The notes beneath the pieces are model-generated. The model did not search any database and was not told the origin of the DNA. It worked only from the letters and a program-made list of their open reading frames with translations. Of a stretch of DNA of 64,000 nucleotides, positions 12,054 to 24,393 are shown in pieces. Positions within the stretch are counted from its first letter, which is position 1, and each line of letters opens with the position of its first letter. This DNA is from Glycine soja (Eukaryota > Streptophyta > Magnoliopsida > Fabales > Fabaceae). The stretch spans positions 31,177,102 through 31,241,101 of the forward strand of contig NC_041006.1 in assembly GCF_004193775.1 (NCBI RefSeq). The letters are read 5' to 3'. The position numbers and the translations under genes were made by a program.

Positions 12054-13178
12054 TGATATGAACCCTCATGGCACAAGGGCTGACTTAGGATCGTCTAGGA
12101 TTAAACCTTGATGGAAAATGCAGAAATTGATTAAGGAAAGGATGACAAATAAGGTGATTAATTTCGTGGGTCTTAATAAGGTGGTTCTTGGCATAAAATG
12201 GAATAATGAGATGAGAAAACGTAGGTTAAGTGGTGGCTGGACAGAAATATAGAAATGGCAATAACTCAAGCTATAGGGCTCCAAATGAGATGATTCCAAA
12301 ACGAGGTGAAAGGTCTTGTCTTGAAATTCAATTTAAGCTCAGGAATCACTTAATTTGAGTGCGTAAAACGGGAGTTATGGCCACGAGATAATTCTGGGCA
12401 GAAGTGGATTTTCTGGAATTGTGGTTTGAAAGAACAAGGTTGAAGATGAAAGGAAGGAAATAATCACTCTTTCCGGCGAGGGCAACACACAAAGGTTGTG
12501 AAAGTCCTTTGATACAGCCAGGGTGTTCTTGAATCACTCAAGAATTTAGGAGAATCACTCTCACTAAGATAAAAGAGATAAACTCTAATTTTCTGAATAA
12601 AACTCAACTTGTGTTTATTGATAAAATGGTTCAGCTTATGTAGAAGCTTTACAGCAGATTTTAGTAATGGCCCACTAACCTAAAATTAAAATAACTTATT
12701 GCCATTAACCTAGGGAATTAAAAAAAACTTAATGGTTGAGTGTAACTGTAATTGTGGCAACCAAAAGTCACCCCCAACAGCCAACAAGTCAGCCACCATT
12801 TGGTCTCCCAAAAGGCTGATGCTTAGATTGCCAATTGGGCCCTTATTACAACTTGAACTAAACCTACTAAATCCCTTTTAGTTGATTAACCCAAATCATA
12901 TTTTTGGTCAGCCAACTTTACAAGGATTGGGCCATTATTTAGACAAACTAAACACTCTAAAATTGAGACAAAGTGGTGTCATTTAGTCCTCCTCCATTTG
13001 GGCCATGATACAACTCACAACCTTGGACTTTTCTCCTTCAAACTTGGGCTTGTATTCAAATAGTATGGACAACACTTGTTGAAGAGCTTCCTTGGCTTTC
13101 CTTGCTCTAGCCCTTGTCATAGGCCCTCCAAGTCCTTCAAGTGGATCCTTGCCCTTGCACTTGGTCATGTCTTCATCA
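12054..13178 (-). repeat. 5' LTR of the chromovirus-like gypsy element
   Basis: It is the same length as the 3' LTR with about 26 substitutions and no clear indels. The TATATAAG box of the 3' LTR reads TACATAAG here (12635-12642), which would weaken transcription from this LTR. The tail-coding segment is also present (DEDMTKCKGKDP onward) but is not joined to a gene here. Confidence 0.92.
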
Positions 13179-13183
13179 AAGTG

Positions 13184-16100
13184 TGAGCTTGCAGTGAATT
13201 TAGATAGCGGGTTACTTTCTATATGAGGAAGCAATGACTTTCTGGTTGTGGAAGAATTATGGGATGTCAGTTTTATAGGTGTAAGGGGGAAGTGGAAGTC
13301 TGAGACAGGATTCAGGGTGTTGGTTAATGTGTACGCACCTTGTTCGCTTGAAGGGAAAAATTTGTTGTGGCAAACCTATTGGGGTACAAAGATAGATGGA
13401 AGGAGGATAAGTGGTGTATTTGTGGAGATTTTAATGTTGTTAGAACCATGGAGGGAAAAAAAGGTGAGGATGGATCCTTCTTGGCTACTAGGGTGGAAAT
13501 GTATGAATTTAATTACTTTATTGATACGATGATGTTATTTGAAGCACCAACGGTGGGATGCCAGTTCACATGGTTTCAAAGTAATGGTAGAACATGCAGC
13601 AAACTTGACAGATTCCTTTTGTCAAGTGAATGGATTCACAGAGACCAAAATTATGCATAATTTGTACTAAAGAGGGAGCTTTCAGATCACTGTCCTATAA
13701 TCCTAAATTCAGCTTGTGTTGAATAGGGACCAGAACCATTTAAATTCATAAATGACTGGTTGGAGCTAAAAGGAGTTGATGATTTTGCCAAGCATACATA
13801 TGAAGCATTGCAAGTTGAAGGGTGGGTTGCCTTTAAGTTGGAGGAGAAGTTAAAGAAGTTGAAGTTTCCTTTGAAGGAATGGAGCAAATATAACTATGGG
13901 GAATTGCAGAAGAAGTGGGATGATATTAAGAAGGAAATAGCACTTTCCGATAGGAAAGTTGAACATGGGGTGTTAACGGTTGAAGAGGTGCAAGCGAAAG
14001 CAGATCTAGTGGGTAACCTAAAACAAACCTCAACTTTGTTGGAATCGCAAGTTTACCAAAATGCAAGGCTGTCATGCATGAAGGAAGGTGACTCTAATAC
14101 TAGGTTTTTCAATACTATAGTGAATTGGCGGAGAAGGAAGAGTGGAATTATGGGCGTTTTATATTCAGGGAATGTGGACTAAGGATCCTGGTGCGGTTAA
14201 AGAGCATGTGAAGAATTTTTTTCCTTCAACGTTTCATTCAGTAGGTGGAGATACCAGCGCTACTAAATGTTATACAAGTCAGTTACTTAGAGGAATCTGA
14301 TAATTTGATGTTGACTAAGAGGTTCTCTGAAGAAGAAGTGAGGTTTGCTATTTGGAGTTGTTTTGGGGACAAAAGCCTCGGACTTGATGGTTTTAACTTT
14401 AGGTTTGTTAAGAGGTTTTGGAATCTGTTGAAGGCTGATGTTATACAGGTAACAGAACAATTCCACTCGCATGGGAAGTTCCCTAAGGGAGCCAATGCGT
14501 CCTTTTTGGCTTTTATACCTAAAAAAGAGGTTATTGGTGGCTTAGGGGACTATAGACCAATCTCCTTGATTGGTTCCCTTTATAAGATCTTGTCCAAGGT
14601 CCTAGCAATGAGATTAAGCAAGGTGGTTGGCAAACTGGTAAATGAAAGTCAGTTAACATTTGTGGGAGGACGAAATGTGCTAGATTCGATGGTAGTAGTA
14701 AACGAATGCATGCATGAGGTGAAGCGACGGAAGAGATCAACACTAATATTCAAGGAAAACTTTGAAAAGGTATACGATGTCGTGAGGTGGGATTTCCTCT
14801 ATCACATGATGAGGAGAATGGAATTCAGTGAGAGGTGGATTGGATGAATTCAAGGGTGTCTAGAATCAACTATTGTGTCAGTATTAGTTAACGACAATGC
14901 AACATCTAAATTTAGCATGCAATGAGGGTTACGATAGGGTGACCCCCTTGCACCTTTCTTTTTTTACTAGTGGTTGAAGGGTTAATTAGGAGGAATAGTT
15001 AGAGAAGTGAACAAGAAAAATTTGATGGAAGGGGTGGAGATAGGAGAAGAGAACTTGGAGATCTATTTACAAAAATTCGAAGATGACCCCATTGTATTTC
15101 TAAAACCAGATTTAAAGAGTGTTTTGACACTGAAGGCAATCTTGATAAGTTATGAAGTGACAGTGGGGTTGCGTGTTAATTTCCATAAGAGTACCATTGG
15201 AGGGATAGGAGTTTGTGAAAGAGATGTACAGAGATTTGCAGTTCTACTAAATTGCTTTACCTTGGAAATGCCCTTTGTTTACTTGGGGATTCCACTAGGG
15301 GCTTCTCAGAAAAGGATTCGAACTCGGGAACCAGTGCTGCAAAAAACTAAAGAGGAAAATGACGCCATGGAAGCCAAAATTACTCTCAATTGGGGGGCAA
15401 GTTTGTCTTATTAATTCCTACCTAAACTGATGGTGGACAATATCAAGGCAATGCAGTTCAATTTTCTATGGGAAGGAAATTTGGAACAAAGGACACTAGC
15501 ATGGGTTAATTGGGACAATATCTGCCAACCAAAGGTGAATGAAGGCCTAGGTATAAAAAATGTGGAGTTTTTTAATAAGACATTAATTGCAAAATGGAAG
15601 TGGTTGCTACTTGAAAATGAAATGGCATTGTGGGCTAAAATACTAATAGCTAAATATGGTCCAGTAAGGGATATGGGAACAATTTTAAGCTCAATATTTG
15701 TTTCCACGTGGTGGCAGGATGTGCTAAGCGTGACATAGCCAAATAATGTGAATGGCTGGTTTGAACGAGTATGGAAAAAGGTGGGAAAAAGTGGATCTAC
15801 CTTATTTTGGAGGGATATATGGTTGGCTAAGGTTCTTTTAATGAGGCTATTCCTTAGATTATTCTCACTCTCCCTAGATCAGGATTTAACAGTGCTTCAA
15901 ATGGGATTTTGGGAGGAAGGTCGATCGAATTAGAAACCATGGTGGAGGAAAATTTGAGGGAATGAGAGCTAGAGTCAGAAGTGCAATTGATGGTCATGCT
16001 AGAGAGACCCAATTTGAAGGTGAATGTAAGTGACTCATGGATGTGGAGAAGCCTTGAAGGAGGCGAATTCTCTGTCAAAAATATGTATTTTTTGCTGTAG

Positions 16101-16344
16101 AACTTCCCTCAAAGTGAACAACAAAATTTTTTAGATATCTTATGGAAAGCTAGGTCCCTTCCAAAGTGAAGGTTTTGGCTTGGAGGGTGTTGTTGAATCG
16201 TATTTAGACGAGGGACCAATTGGAAAAAAAAGGAATAGGTGGTACAAATTTCATTAATTTATGTCCAATGTCCAGGGAGCAGTAGGAATCAACTACTTAC
16301 CTTTTATTTAATTGCAATTTTGCATATGCATGTTGGCAGCAGTG
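13184..16344 (+). pseudogene. LINE ORF2: endonuclease end, reverse transcriptase, start of zf-RVT
   Basis: This continues the endonuclease after the gypsy insertion: CICGDFNVVRTMEG near 13420 and SDHCPI near 13687 are endonuclease motifs. The linker at 13760-14180 ends in RLSCMKEGDSNTRFF. Reverse transcriptase follows: DKSLGLDGFNFRF, FIPKKE, DYRPISLIGSLYKILSKVLA, SQLTFVGGRNVLDSM. The catalytic box normally read as FADD is FEDD here (near 15080), so the active site is altered as well as interrupted. Downstream are PFVYLGIPLG and W-rich blocks (NWDNICQPKVNEGLGIKN, WKWLL, STLFWRDIW). At least eight stops or frame changes occur. The remainder is displaced to 19574 by the CACTA insertion. Confidence 0.85.
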
Positions 16345-16347
16345 CTA

Positions 16348-19300
16348 CACTACAAAAAAAAAAAATGTTTTTCCGATGACAATAATCCGTCGATAACACT
16401 TAAAATTCGTTGCTAATTGGATGTTTTCGACGGACAAAAATCCGTTGAAAAAATGGTCATCGGAAATATTAACCGACGGATTTTTGTAGTCCGTTGGAAA
16501 TTTTCAACACAATTTCCGTCAGAAAGGATTCGTGGAAAATTTATGATGGCCACAGTTCGGAAATTTCATACTGATATTTTCTGTCGAAAACTTCCCAAGG
16601 ATCCTTTCTGACGGAAATTCTGTCACAAAATTCCCATGGCTTATTACAGACGGATTTTGCGTCACAAATTTCCCACGATCATTTCCGACGGCATTTCCGT
16701 CAAAAATCTCCCATGGGTCATTTCCGATGGACATGGCGGTCGCAAATTTCTCATAGACCATTTCTGACGGATTATTTTGTCGCAAATTATTTTTTTTTGT
16801 TATAAAATTTATTATTTGCAGTTTTTTTTATCATTAATAATTTAGAAATTATTTTATGCATTTATATTATTTACCATGAATATTTGAATTAGGCATACTT
16901 ATAAATTTGGAAATAGTGAACTTGATAAATCCAAAACATTGAGTAAAAAAAGTCATTAAGTTAAATTAAAAACAAATGTAAGAAAAATAAAACACAATGT
17001 CAGATGTCAATGTCGATTGTCAATAGTAACTTTGTGCTGCTAAGTCAGTAGTCAAAATAGTCATTAAGAAAGTGTCTCTGTTGGTCATCTGCCTGCTGGC
17101 CATCTGTATGCTGGTCATCTGCCTGGTCCTGCTGTTGGTCCTAATGCTGCTGGTGAGGTTGTTGTTGTTGATTAATAATGTTCTGCGCCTCTAGAGGTAG
17201 GAACTGAAGGACTAATGACTGAAAAACGCGTATCTCCTTTTTTGATTGACACAGCTCCTCCCTCAGGCAGTTAATCTCTGCAACATCTTCAACACGACTG
17301 GAAGATCCTTGCGTATGCTACATGAAGTTGTCACTTCCACATTTATTAGTATGAACAAGGTCTCTAGTACCATAAAGGTGTCCCTTACGCTTTGTTTTTG
17401 CAGAAAGTGGCAATACAACACTAATTGTCATTGCCATAGTTGGGCCTACTGTTGTTCTTGTTTGCTCATTTGTCTCTGCCTATATTTAAGAAGGAGGAAG
17501 GCAAGGAAAAATCTTGTAGGCAAGTCCAACTACCAATTTACCATGACCTTTCTATTTTCAACTTAGTCCTCCATTGTTTCAACGAAGTATAAATATAGAG
17601 AAAAATCTATGTAGAAAGGCATATATGATCTATCATAATTTAGAGTAATTATTTCCTATGAATAAAAAGTGTAATTTAGAGTAATTCTTTTGTTGTAGGC
17701 TGAATTTTCTTTCCATCAATCGCTTTGAAAGGAAGAAGAATATACAATTAGCTATTTCAACCTTTTCTATGCTTAACTCACCCGAAGGAGTTCTTAAGCA
17801 TAAAGATATTACTAATTGTCATGGGACTGGAGTATCTGTTCTGACTTCTGATGCTTGTGCCTCATATTGGAGTTGGTATGGTGGTGTCTTCATTTTCAAG
17901 ATATAAGATATTACTTTAAATGAAAGTTATGTTTGGTTTGTAGTTAAGTTTCAAAACTCTTCTATTCTTTGTATCATTTCAAGGGACTTTGTTGTTCTGC
18001 AGAATTTGCTCAATCTTGCAGTTTATGTGTAAATTATCTAGTGTGTCTTTGTGATGCAATCATTTCTATTATAATTACTTAACTAGATTGGTGTGTATTA
18101 ACCATTATTTGGTGACAGAAAGTTCTTTTATAAAATTTTTAAGTTCTTTGCCATCAAATGAGAGGTGAAATGCATAGTTATAACAAGGTTACAAACCTTA
18201 TCTGTTTAAGAATTAGATTTTCATATTGTTTTAAACAAGGAAATTTAGATCATGTGAAAATAATTTCATTTGGTTTGTTTATCACTATAAGTCATCAACG
18301 CTTCTCTAGGATAGTGAATCAGAATAACATAATATTATAGAGAAAATATTGATTTTTTTATATGATATAACATTTAACATAGAATAGCACCTATTTATTT
18401 ATCTGAGACTCACAATGAAGTGTATTTGTACAAATTTGAGCAGATAACGATGAGCAAATCTTGTTGAAAGGCATTTAGTATATGTTAATAACACGATTAA
18501 AACACCTTTTGCTAAGCTATTTGGATGTGATCCATTAGTATATGTTGATAAAAATTGGCCATCAAGTGTAAGGAACCTAGCACTTTGTTGTGCAAGCTTG
18601 GAGGATCAATATATAGGAACATCTTCCTTGTATTTAAGCAAATAATTTTTTTATTAAAGATCTTTGAATGTTGTCAGAAATTTTATGACTATGAGTGTAA
18701 GTTTTTGGTACTTGTCAATTCATTAGTCTTCGAGTTAGAAATTTATTGATTTCCACCCCTTGCAAACTCAACATTTGTTACAAAAAGTTTAAAATTCAAA
18801 GAGAAAGCATTTGTTTTTATTTATTATTAAATTCGCTTCACAACCCCTTGCAAACTCAGCACGTTGCAAGCCAAAATGCATTCATGTGATATAGTGCCAT
18901 CCAACAACAACAACATCCCATAAAGTTCAAAAAGCTAGGCACAACCGTTCAACTTTCAAACTCAAAACCACAACACGAACAGAAAAACGCGAAACATAGC
19001 AAAATGGTTTGCACTAATAGCAGGAAGCAACTAAGAAAATAGTAAACTAAAAAGTGTTATATTAAGCAGACCTGAAGCTTGAGCACGGTGGTTTTATCAG
19101 CAGCAGTGAGCACACTAAGATGAGAAAGAAACTTGAGTCAGCACCCACTCTAACCCCCACGGCGAGGAACTCGAACTCGAAGTCCTCGGCACTTGAGCCA
19201 GCACCCACTCCAATATGAGAAAGTTCCCGTTCCTCGTAAGTTTGATTGAAGCCAATGGTGAGTGTTTACAATGGTGAGGTGAGAAGCAGCGAGAGAAAGG

Positions 19301-19570
19301 GATGGGCTGACAGCAGAGGCTTTTTATTTGGGGGTTAGGGTTCCCTTATCAAATCACAAATGAGAGTGACATAACGCTAGGGTTCTAGTCTTTTTATTTG
19401 GGGGTAATTTTTAATTTCGACGGATTTGATTCCTTTAGTAAAATCCGTCGGAAATTTATACTTTCCGACAAAATACATCCTTCAAAAATATCCATAGGAA
19501 AATACAATATTTCCAACGGAATAAATTCTGTGGGAAATATTTCGTCGAAAATATCTATTTTTTTGTAGTG
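16348..19570 (-). mobile_element. Non-autonomous CACTA (En/Spm) transposon, 3223 bp
   Basis: Ends are CACTACAAAAAAA at 16348 and its inverted form TTTTTTGTAGTG at 19570. The 3-bp target duplication CTA lies at 16345-16347 and 19571-19573, as expected for CACTA elements. Subterminal repeats built on TCCGTCGG/CCGACGGA fill 16370-16790 and reappear inverted at 19417-19560. The only coding trace is a transposase C-terminal remnant on the minus strand near 17.1-17.4 kb, from which the strand is taken. The 17.6-19.4 kb part is AT-rich and unidentified; a segment at 18.9-19.3 kb with repeated CAGCACCCACTC phrases is unassigned. Movement would need a transposase from elsewhere. Confidence 0.93.
17075..17410 (-). 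pseudogene. CACTA transposase C-terminal remnant
   Basis: The minus-strand frame reads AKTKRKGHLYGTRDLV, then a stop, then GSSSRVEDVAEINCLREEL, QSKKEIRVFQSLVLQFLP and a glutamine-rich tail (INQQQQPHQQH). A coiled-coil-like REEL segment followed by a Q-rich tail is typical of the C-terminus of plant PttA/En/Spm (Transposase_24-type) proteins. No upstream catalytic region is found within the element, so this is a deletion derivative. The identification is from remembered family character and has not been searched. Confidence 0.55.
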
Positions 19571-19573
19571 CTA

Positions 19574-19850
19574 CTTATGGATAGATAAGCAAGAAATGAT
19601 GCCAAGTACCCCTTAGCAACATTTGTTGGCCTTTAGAAGAGCGGGGGCCACAACGAAAGGGAAATGCTGGATGTTGTCTATTTGGATGGCTTGGATATGG
19701 ATCATTTGGAATACAATAAATGAGGTTGTCTTCACAGATAAGCAGGTATCAGTGGAGGAATTGCATGACAAATCTATGTTTAAGTTGTGAAGTTGGGTTA
19801 AGGCAAAGAAAAAAATAACAACATTTTCATCTTATGATTGATAATGAATC
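19574..19850 (+). pseudogene. LINE ORF2 C-terminal end (zf-RVT region)
   Basis: This is the displaced end of ORF2 after the CACTA element: a W-rich stretch reading WLWIIWNTINEVVFTDKQVSVEEL, then a stop, SWVKAKKK and a final TGA near 19840. The pattern (W..W..RN..VF) matches the end of plant L1 ORF2 proteins. The 3' UTR and A-run follow to 20135. Confidence 0.65.
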
Positions 19851-20146
19851 CAATGTTGTGTATAGCATCTATTTCCTAATTCAAGTAACATTCTTATCTC
19901 AAGTGGAGTTGGGTGGACTCCCCCTTTAATGAGAATGTTTATTTTTTTTACATTAACTTATACAATACTATGTTGATGTTTATAGGGGAATAATACTTGT
20001 AGATGCTTATAGAGAGTCTATCAAAAAGTTAGATACAACTTCTCTCATTACTTGTGAACATTGTAATCATATATATGTTATAATTACTATAATCATTAAT
20101 ATAATACACTCTTTTTTGGCCTTCCAAAAAAAAAATCTCAATCCAT

Positions 20147-20575
20147 ATTTATTTTTTTAAAATAAAATCATGAAGCATTCTTACGCCATTTGAAGATGGA
20201 TTAATCTCACTCTGACATCGACGTGGCAACATACAAGTTGATAATTAATTTATATTAATGATAATAATGAAGATAGCTAAGTTTATGTCCAGGTGGCATT
20301 AGACATTGTTATATTAGTTTTAACTATACTAAATTAATAATGTATAGGACATGATATCGTTTAATTAATTCATATTTATGTATAAATTAATAAATACTAG
20401 TACTATTTTCTCAAGAATATGTGTATATAGAATAATTTATATTAAGAGCGAAATATCTTTTTTCATATTTTATGTTTTAAAAAAGTGTGATTCTTTTCTC
20501 ATTATTAAGCATTCATGTTAACTCTCTCTTAAAGTCTGATACATATTTTTTAAATTTTACAAATTTAATTTCTCA

Positions 20576-20650
<75 letters not shown>

Positions 20651-21780
20651 GAGAGAGATGTATTTTTCATAATTTTTTAATATATTTCCATTAGTTTTTT
20701 TAAAACTCACCTAAATTAAGCATACATATTTTTTTATAATTTTAAATATTTTTTCTTAAATATTTTTATTTATACTTTTAGATTTTATTTGATTTTAAAA
20801 ATATTGGGCGCAACAGAGCATAATACAAACTTTGCTCTACATGGAAGAAATTAAAGCGTGTGAATAAGTGTATTTAAATGATCACAACTCACAAGATTAG
20901 CAAGCAGATCTCAAAATTTGGCGTAGGATTAAGTGGTTTCCCATATTAAATTTCAATAATTATGATAATGTCATGTGGACCTATGATCCAATGACAATCA
21001 TGAAATTAATCAACTTCTTCTCCAAATAGTAGTTGATACTCGTTTAAGATTTTGCACGGCCTATTTATTCTTAATTTATCTTAAAAAATATTAAAACACA
21101 AAATTAATTTAAGTTAATTACATTACTTTAAATGAATCAAATGGCGAGAATCTCGTTTAAACTAAAAAAAATAAAAAAATCTTAGTAGTGGAAGATATGC
21201 ACCCACGGGTACCCAAAATACTTGAAACAAAGAATAAATTGTCATTAGTAACAATAATAATTTTATACATAAGTGATCATCACAATCCGACAAGGAGAAC
21301 AATATAAAATAAATGCTGCCAGCATTTTTTTCCAATCAAACTAGCTAGACCCTGTTCACAACGCGGAAGAAGGAAGAAAGAGGTCTATTTGAATATAGTC
21401 AAATCCTCTCAAAAACCCCTCTTTATATATATATATATATAAACAACGACAACAGCTGTGGAAATTACAAAAATGCCATTATGGGGTATATTAACGTAGT
21501 TAACGAATCAACTACGCAAAAACTATATGGAGAAAAGGGAAAACACTTGGCATTATCTTGAACTCTACGGCATAACAGACTCAAGACAGTTGCAGTAGTT
21601 GCAGGCCATTGATATTTTACTCCAAAATCCATGATGATGGACTAGGGAAAAAGAAAGCACTGCGATAAAAAAAAAGTCTTATTATAAGTATTTTTCCTAT
21701 AGTTATCTCATGCATGCACACCAACAAATCAATGTAGCTAGATCAGTGAATTTCTTGAACTGGTTAAATACTATTCACTA
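20147..21780. other. AT-rich intergenic DNA downstream of the bHLH gene
   Basis: No coding signal on either strand. It contains the (AAT)n microsatellite at 20578-20651 and a short (AT)n at 21424-21442. The last few hundred bases before 21781 should hold the bHLH 3' UTR; AATAAG on the minus strand near 21680 is the best poly(A)-signal-like sequence seen. Confidence 0.6.
20578..20651. repeat. (AAT)n microsatellite, about 24 units
   Basis: Uninterrupted AAT/ATA run followed by GAGAGAGATG. It is likely length-variable between accessions. Confidence 0.95.
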
Positions 21781-24127
21781 TCAAAGCTGCCTCAAACACC
21801 GACTTAAGCTTCTTATGAGATCCTTTGCTGTGAAGCAGTAGTCCATGTTCATCTGCAAGAAAACACAAACCATATGATCAATGTGAAAATGCAAGAAACT
21901 TATGATGGTCATCATTTGAAAATTTCTGACTAATTTATAACTTTTTTTATTTGACTAAATCAACACGATAATTATTTTACGACGGAAAAAGTATTTTGTT
22001 AGGACATATATAGTGTGTTGGTGTCAGGACCGGCTTAAGGCCCAAGCAAGGGCTTTAGGTCTAAAAAAAAAATATCAAATTTTTTTTAATATTAATATAC
22101 CTCAACAAAATTTATTGTGAAATTATATTTAAAAATAAATTTTAAATAAAATAATAATAATTTTAATAAATTATTTTATGAGTAAATAAAAGACTTTATT
22201 TTTAAATTTATTAAAGATCTCTCAAATTCTTGAGTCGTCTCTGGTGCCTAGTGTATTAGAAATTATTACATGATATCAATTAATTTTTACGTAATACACA
22301 ACTGAATTTTTCAATTTATAAAGAAGAGTTCATAAAAATTTATTTCGTGTCAAGTTAAGATTAACCGGGAACATGATTATTTGAGACTACTTAATAATTT
22401 GTACTAATTTCAATAACTTAACGAAATTACAGAAGGTGATTGCTTAAAAATTGGAAGTTAATAAAATATTTACCTTGGCAACAATAGTAATGTCAAAAGT
22501 GTTATTCCCAAAGGGCAAGAAGCTGCTACTCTGAACTGTGAGATGATGCTTCTCTAATTCCCTTAGTATAGCAGCAGCTCCTCCACTGTGTTTGTCGGAG
22601 TGGATTCTGATTAGTACCTCTTTACCAGAAATTCTTGCTTCGATTTTGGGGAGCGACTGGTCGGAGTTTTCGTCGTTGTCGGAGCTATCATCACCGGCAA
22701 ACACAACAGATCTCTTCACAAATACTGCTGATTCAACTGTTTTATCCACAGCTTGTTCCTCCAGAGTCTTTACCCTTTCTTGTAGTTGTTTCACGTACTT
22801 TATAGCATCTTCCAAGACGGTAGCCTTGTCCATCTGCATGCAAACATTCATGCACAAACATATGATACAAATTATATAGCTAGTTAAACTCAAATTGCCT
22901 CAGCATTCATAATTAAAATTCAAATTAGTAACAACTTGTATATATATGATAAAAAAATATGTCAGTAAAATTTAGATATCCCAGTATTATAGTGGGAAAA
23001 AATATAATTTGTCATTAGTTCAATTCATTGATTTTTAGTAGCTGACTGCACCCAATTAAAGTAGAAGATATGTATTACATGTGTTCAAGGTTTCAAATCA
23101 CAGCCACAATATTACAGTTTTGGAGGTTATAGTAACCATAATTATAACTGCTTGTTCATAATTTTCTATGATTACATTAATTGCAAAATCATTTACTGTG
23201 TCCGCGAATACAATTTAAAACTGTGTTTGACATTGATGCATAACATGCATGAAATTTAACTTACTAGCTAGGGTCGACCTAATGTTAGGTGAGAGATTTA
23301 GATAGTTTGTATAAGGTTCTAGATTAAAACCTTGCTGCTATTGAATAAAAGAAAGAAAGAAAATCATGCATGAAATTTAATACAAATGATACCTTCTTGA
23401 GTCCAGGAATTATAGCCGAAAGAGCAATGAACCTCTGACTGAGCTTTTCCCTTCGTTTTCTCTCGGATATTACATGATCTTGAGCTTGGGTAGGGTTTCT
23501 AGTCAATGAAGCTGCAGCCTTTTTCTCTCGAGTATCATAGTGATCTAGAAAACTGTTGTTGTCATAGACACTTTGAGAAGCCGCAGCTGCTGCAAAATCC
23601 AAGTTTTCACCATACCCAGTTTCACTCTTGGGCTTCTTCACTTTGGAAGCAGCATCCACGTTGTATAGTTGTTGGGAAGTAACCGAAGATGCATTGGAGT
23701 TCTCAAAGGAGATGATCTTGGAGGATGAAGAAGAAGAAGCTTTCGGAGCCATCATGTCATGAGTGTTGTAAGCACTCCAAGTAGTGCTCACAGTCTTATT
23801 TTGCTTGGTTGGTCTTGGAGGGGTAACAGAATATTGTTCAGGATTTTGAGTGAGGGAAGAGTTTTGTGTGCTTTCGGAGTTGAATCGCTTGGGAGAGGAA
23901 GAGTTCTTTGGGGACGCGGAGAAGGACTCAAAGTCAAGATCTTCGAGCTGGAATAATACAGAATTATCCATAGGGTATTGGTGAAACAAAGTGGGGTCCT
24001 CCATTCCCTGTGTCATGTGAAGAAAAATGGGTAAGTAATTATATATTTTGTGATTAGTTTGCTAGAAATTAAGGTTGTGTATGCTTACAAATTCAGGCAT
24101 GTACATGGTTGACGAAATTTGCATCAT
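21781..24127 (-). CDS. bHLH transcription factor, subgroup IVa-like (bHLH18/19/25 type), spliced gene
   Basis: A nuclear DNA-binding regulator. Coding exons on the minus strand are 24127-24089, 24007-23393, 22833-22474 and 21852-21781, joined at GT-AG introns all in phase 0, giving 361 residues. The first exon encodes only MMQISSTMYMPEF. The bHLH begins near residue 190 with DHVISERKRREKLSQRF: H191, E195 and R199 form the H-E-R triplet expected to read an E-box/G-box. The loop falls at the exon 2/3 junction (IPGLKK then MDKATVLEDAIKYVKQLQERV). An ACT-like C-terminus follows (IEARISGKEVLIRIH; FDITIVAK; final DLIRSLSRCLRQL). Serine-rich and acidic segments precede the bHLH. Relatives regulate specialised metabolism, ER bodies or stress; the exact role here is unknown. 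No lesion is seen. A non-coding first exon lies upstream (about 24665-24578). Confidence 0.9.
22025..22243. mobile_element. hAT-like MITE in the last bHLH intron
   Basis: Ends CAGGACCGGCTTAAG and, inverted, CAGAGACGACTCAAG resemble each other (imperfect 15-bp TIR). The 219-bp AT-rich body has no coding capacity. A clear 8-bp duplication is not visible, so this is a tentative call. Confidence 0.4.
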
Positions 24128-24143
24128 CCTTAATTCACCTCGC

Positions 24144-24320
24144 CTGCTTAGTATATGAGACACACAGAAAAAGGAGACAATCAAAACCTTAATCCAAATT
24201 GAAGGATAAAAAAAACTCTTCGATTTCCCTAAAATTGAAATAGAACCTTAAACTAAATCAAATGATTTAATCGTTCCAATTTTGAGATATTGTTTTGATT
24301 TTAGCAAAAAATTGATCCTA

Positions 24321-24393
<73 letters not shown>

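Larger units (their letters stand above)
5962..13178 (-). mobile_element. Complete Ty3/gypsy chromovirus-like element (CRM/Reina type), 7217 bp
   Basis: Two 1125-bp LTRs (5962-7086 and 12054-13178) start TGAT and end ATCA on the minus strand. They flank a PBS, gag-pro-RT-RNaseH-integrase and a polypurine tract. Perfect 5-bp target duplications AAGTG lie at 5957-5961 and 13179-13183. A hand comparison of the two LTRs found about 26 differences (about 2.3 percent), so it is a fairly young insertion into the LINE. The 11490-12053 leader is non-coding, with T-runs. Gag and pol carry one nonsense codon and three frameshifts, so it is not autonomous. The integrase C-terminus lacks an obvious classic chromodomain and resembles the CR-type end of CRM elements; assignment to CRM rather than a sister clade is an inference. 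Confidence 0.92.
3320..20137 (+). mobile_element. L1-type LINE, decayed, split by two later insertions
   Basis: The order is RRM-type ORF1, then ORF2 with AP endonuclease, reverse transcriptase and zf-RVT-like end, then an AT-rich 3' UTR and a run of ten A (20126-20135). Candidate target duplication TCAATCCAT occurs at 3311-3319 and 20138-20146, two bases past the A-run. Removing the gypsy (5962-13178) and CACTA (16348-19570) insertions leaves about 6.4 kb, a normal full length for a plant LINE. Stops and frame changes are scattered through both ORFs. A run of G occurs near 5117. The boundaries rest on the short duplication, so the 5' end is less certain than the 3' end. Confidence 0.8.

Noticed and set aside
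5962..13178. Claim that the window is centromeric because of a CRM-like element
   Set aside because: One element with uncertain clade placement, no centromeric satellite array, and a normal gene nearby.
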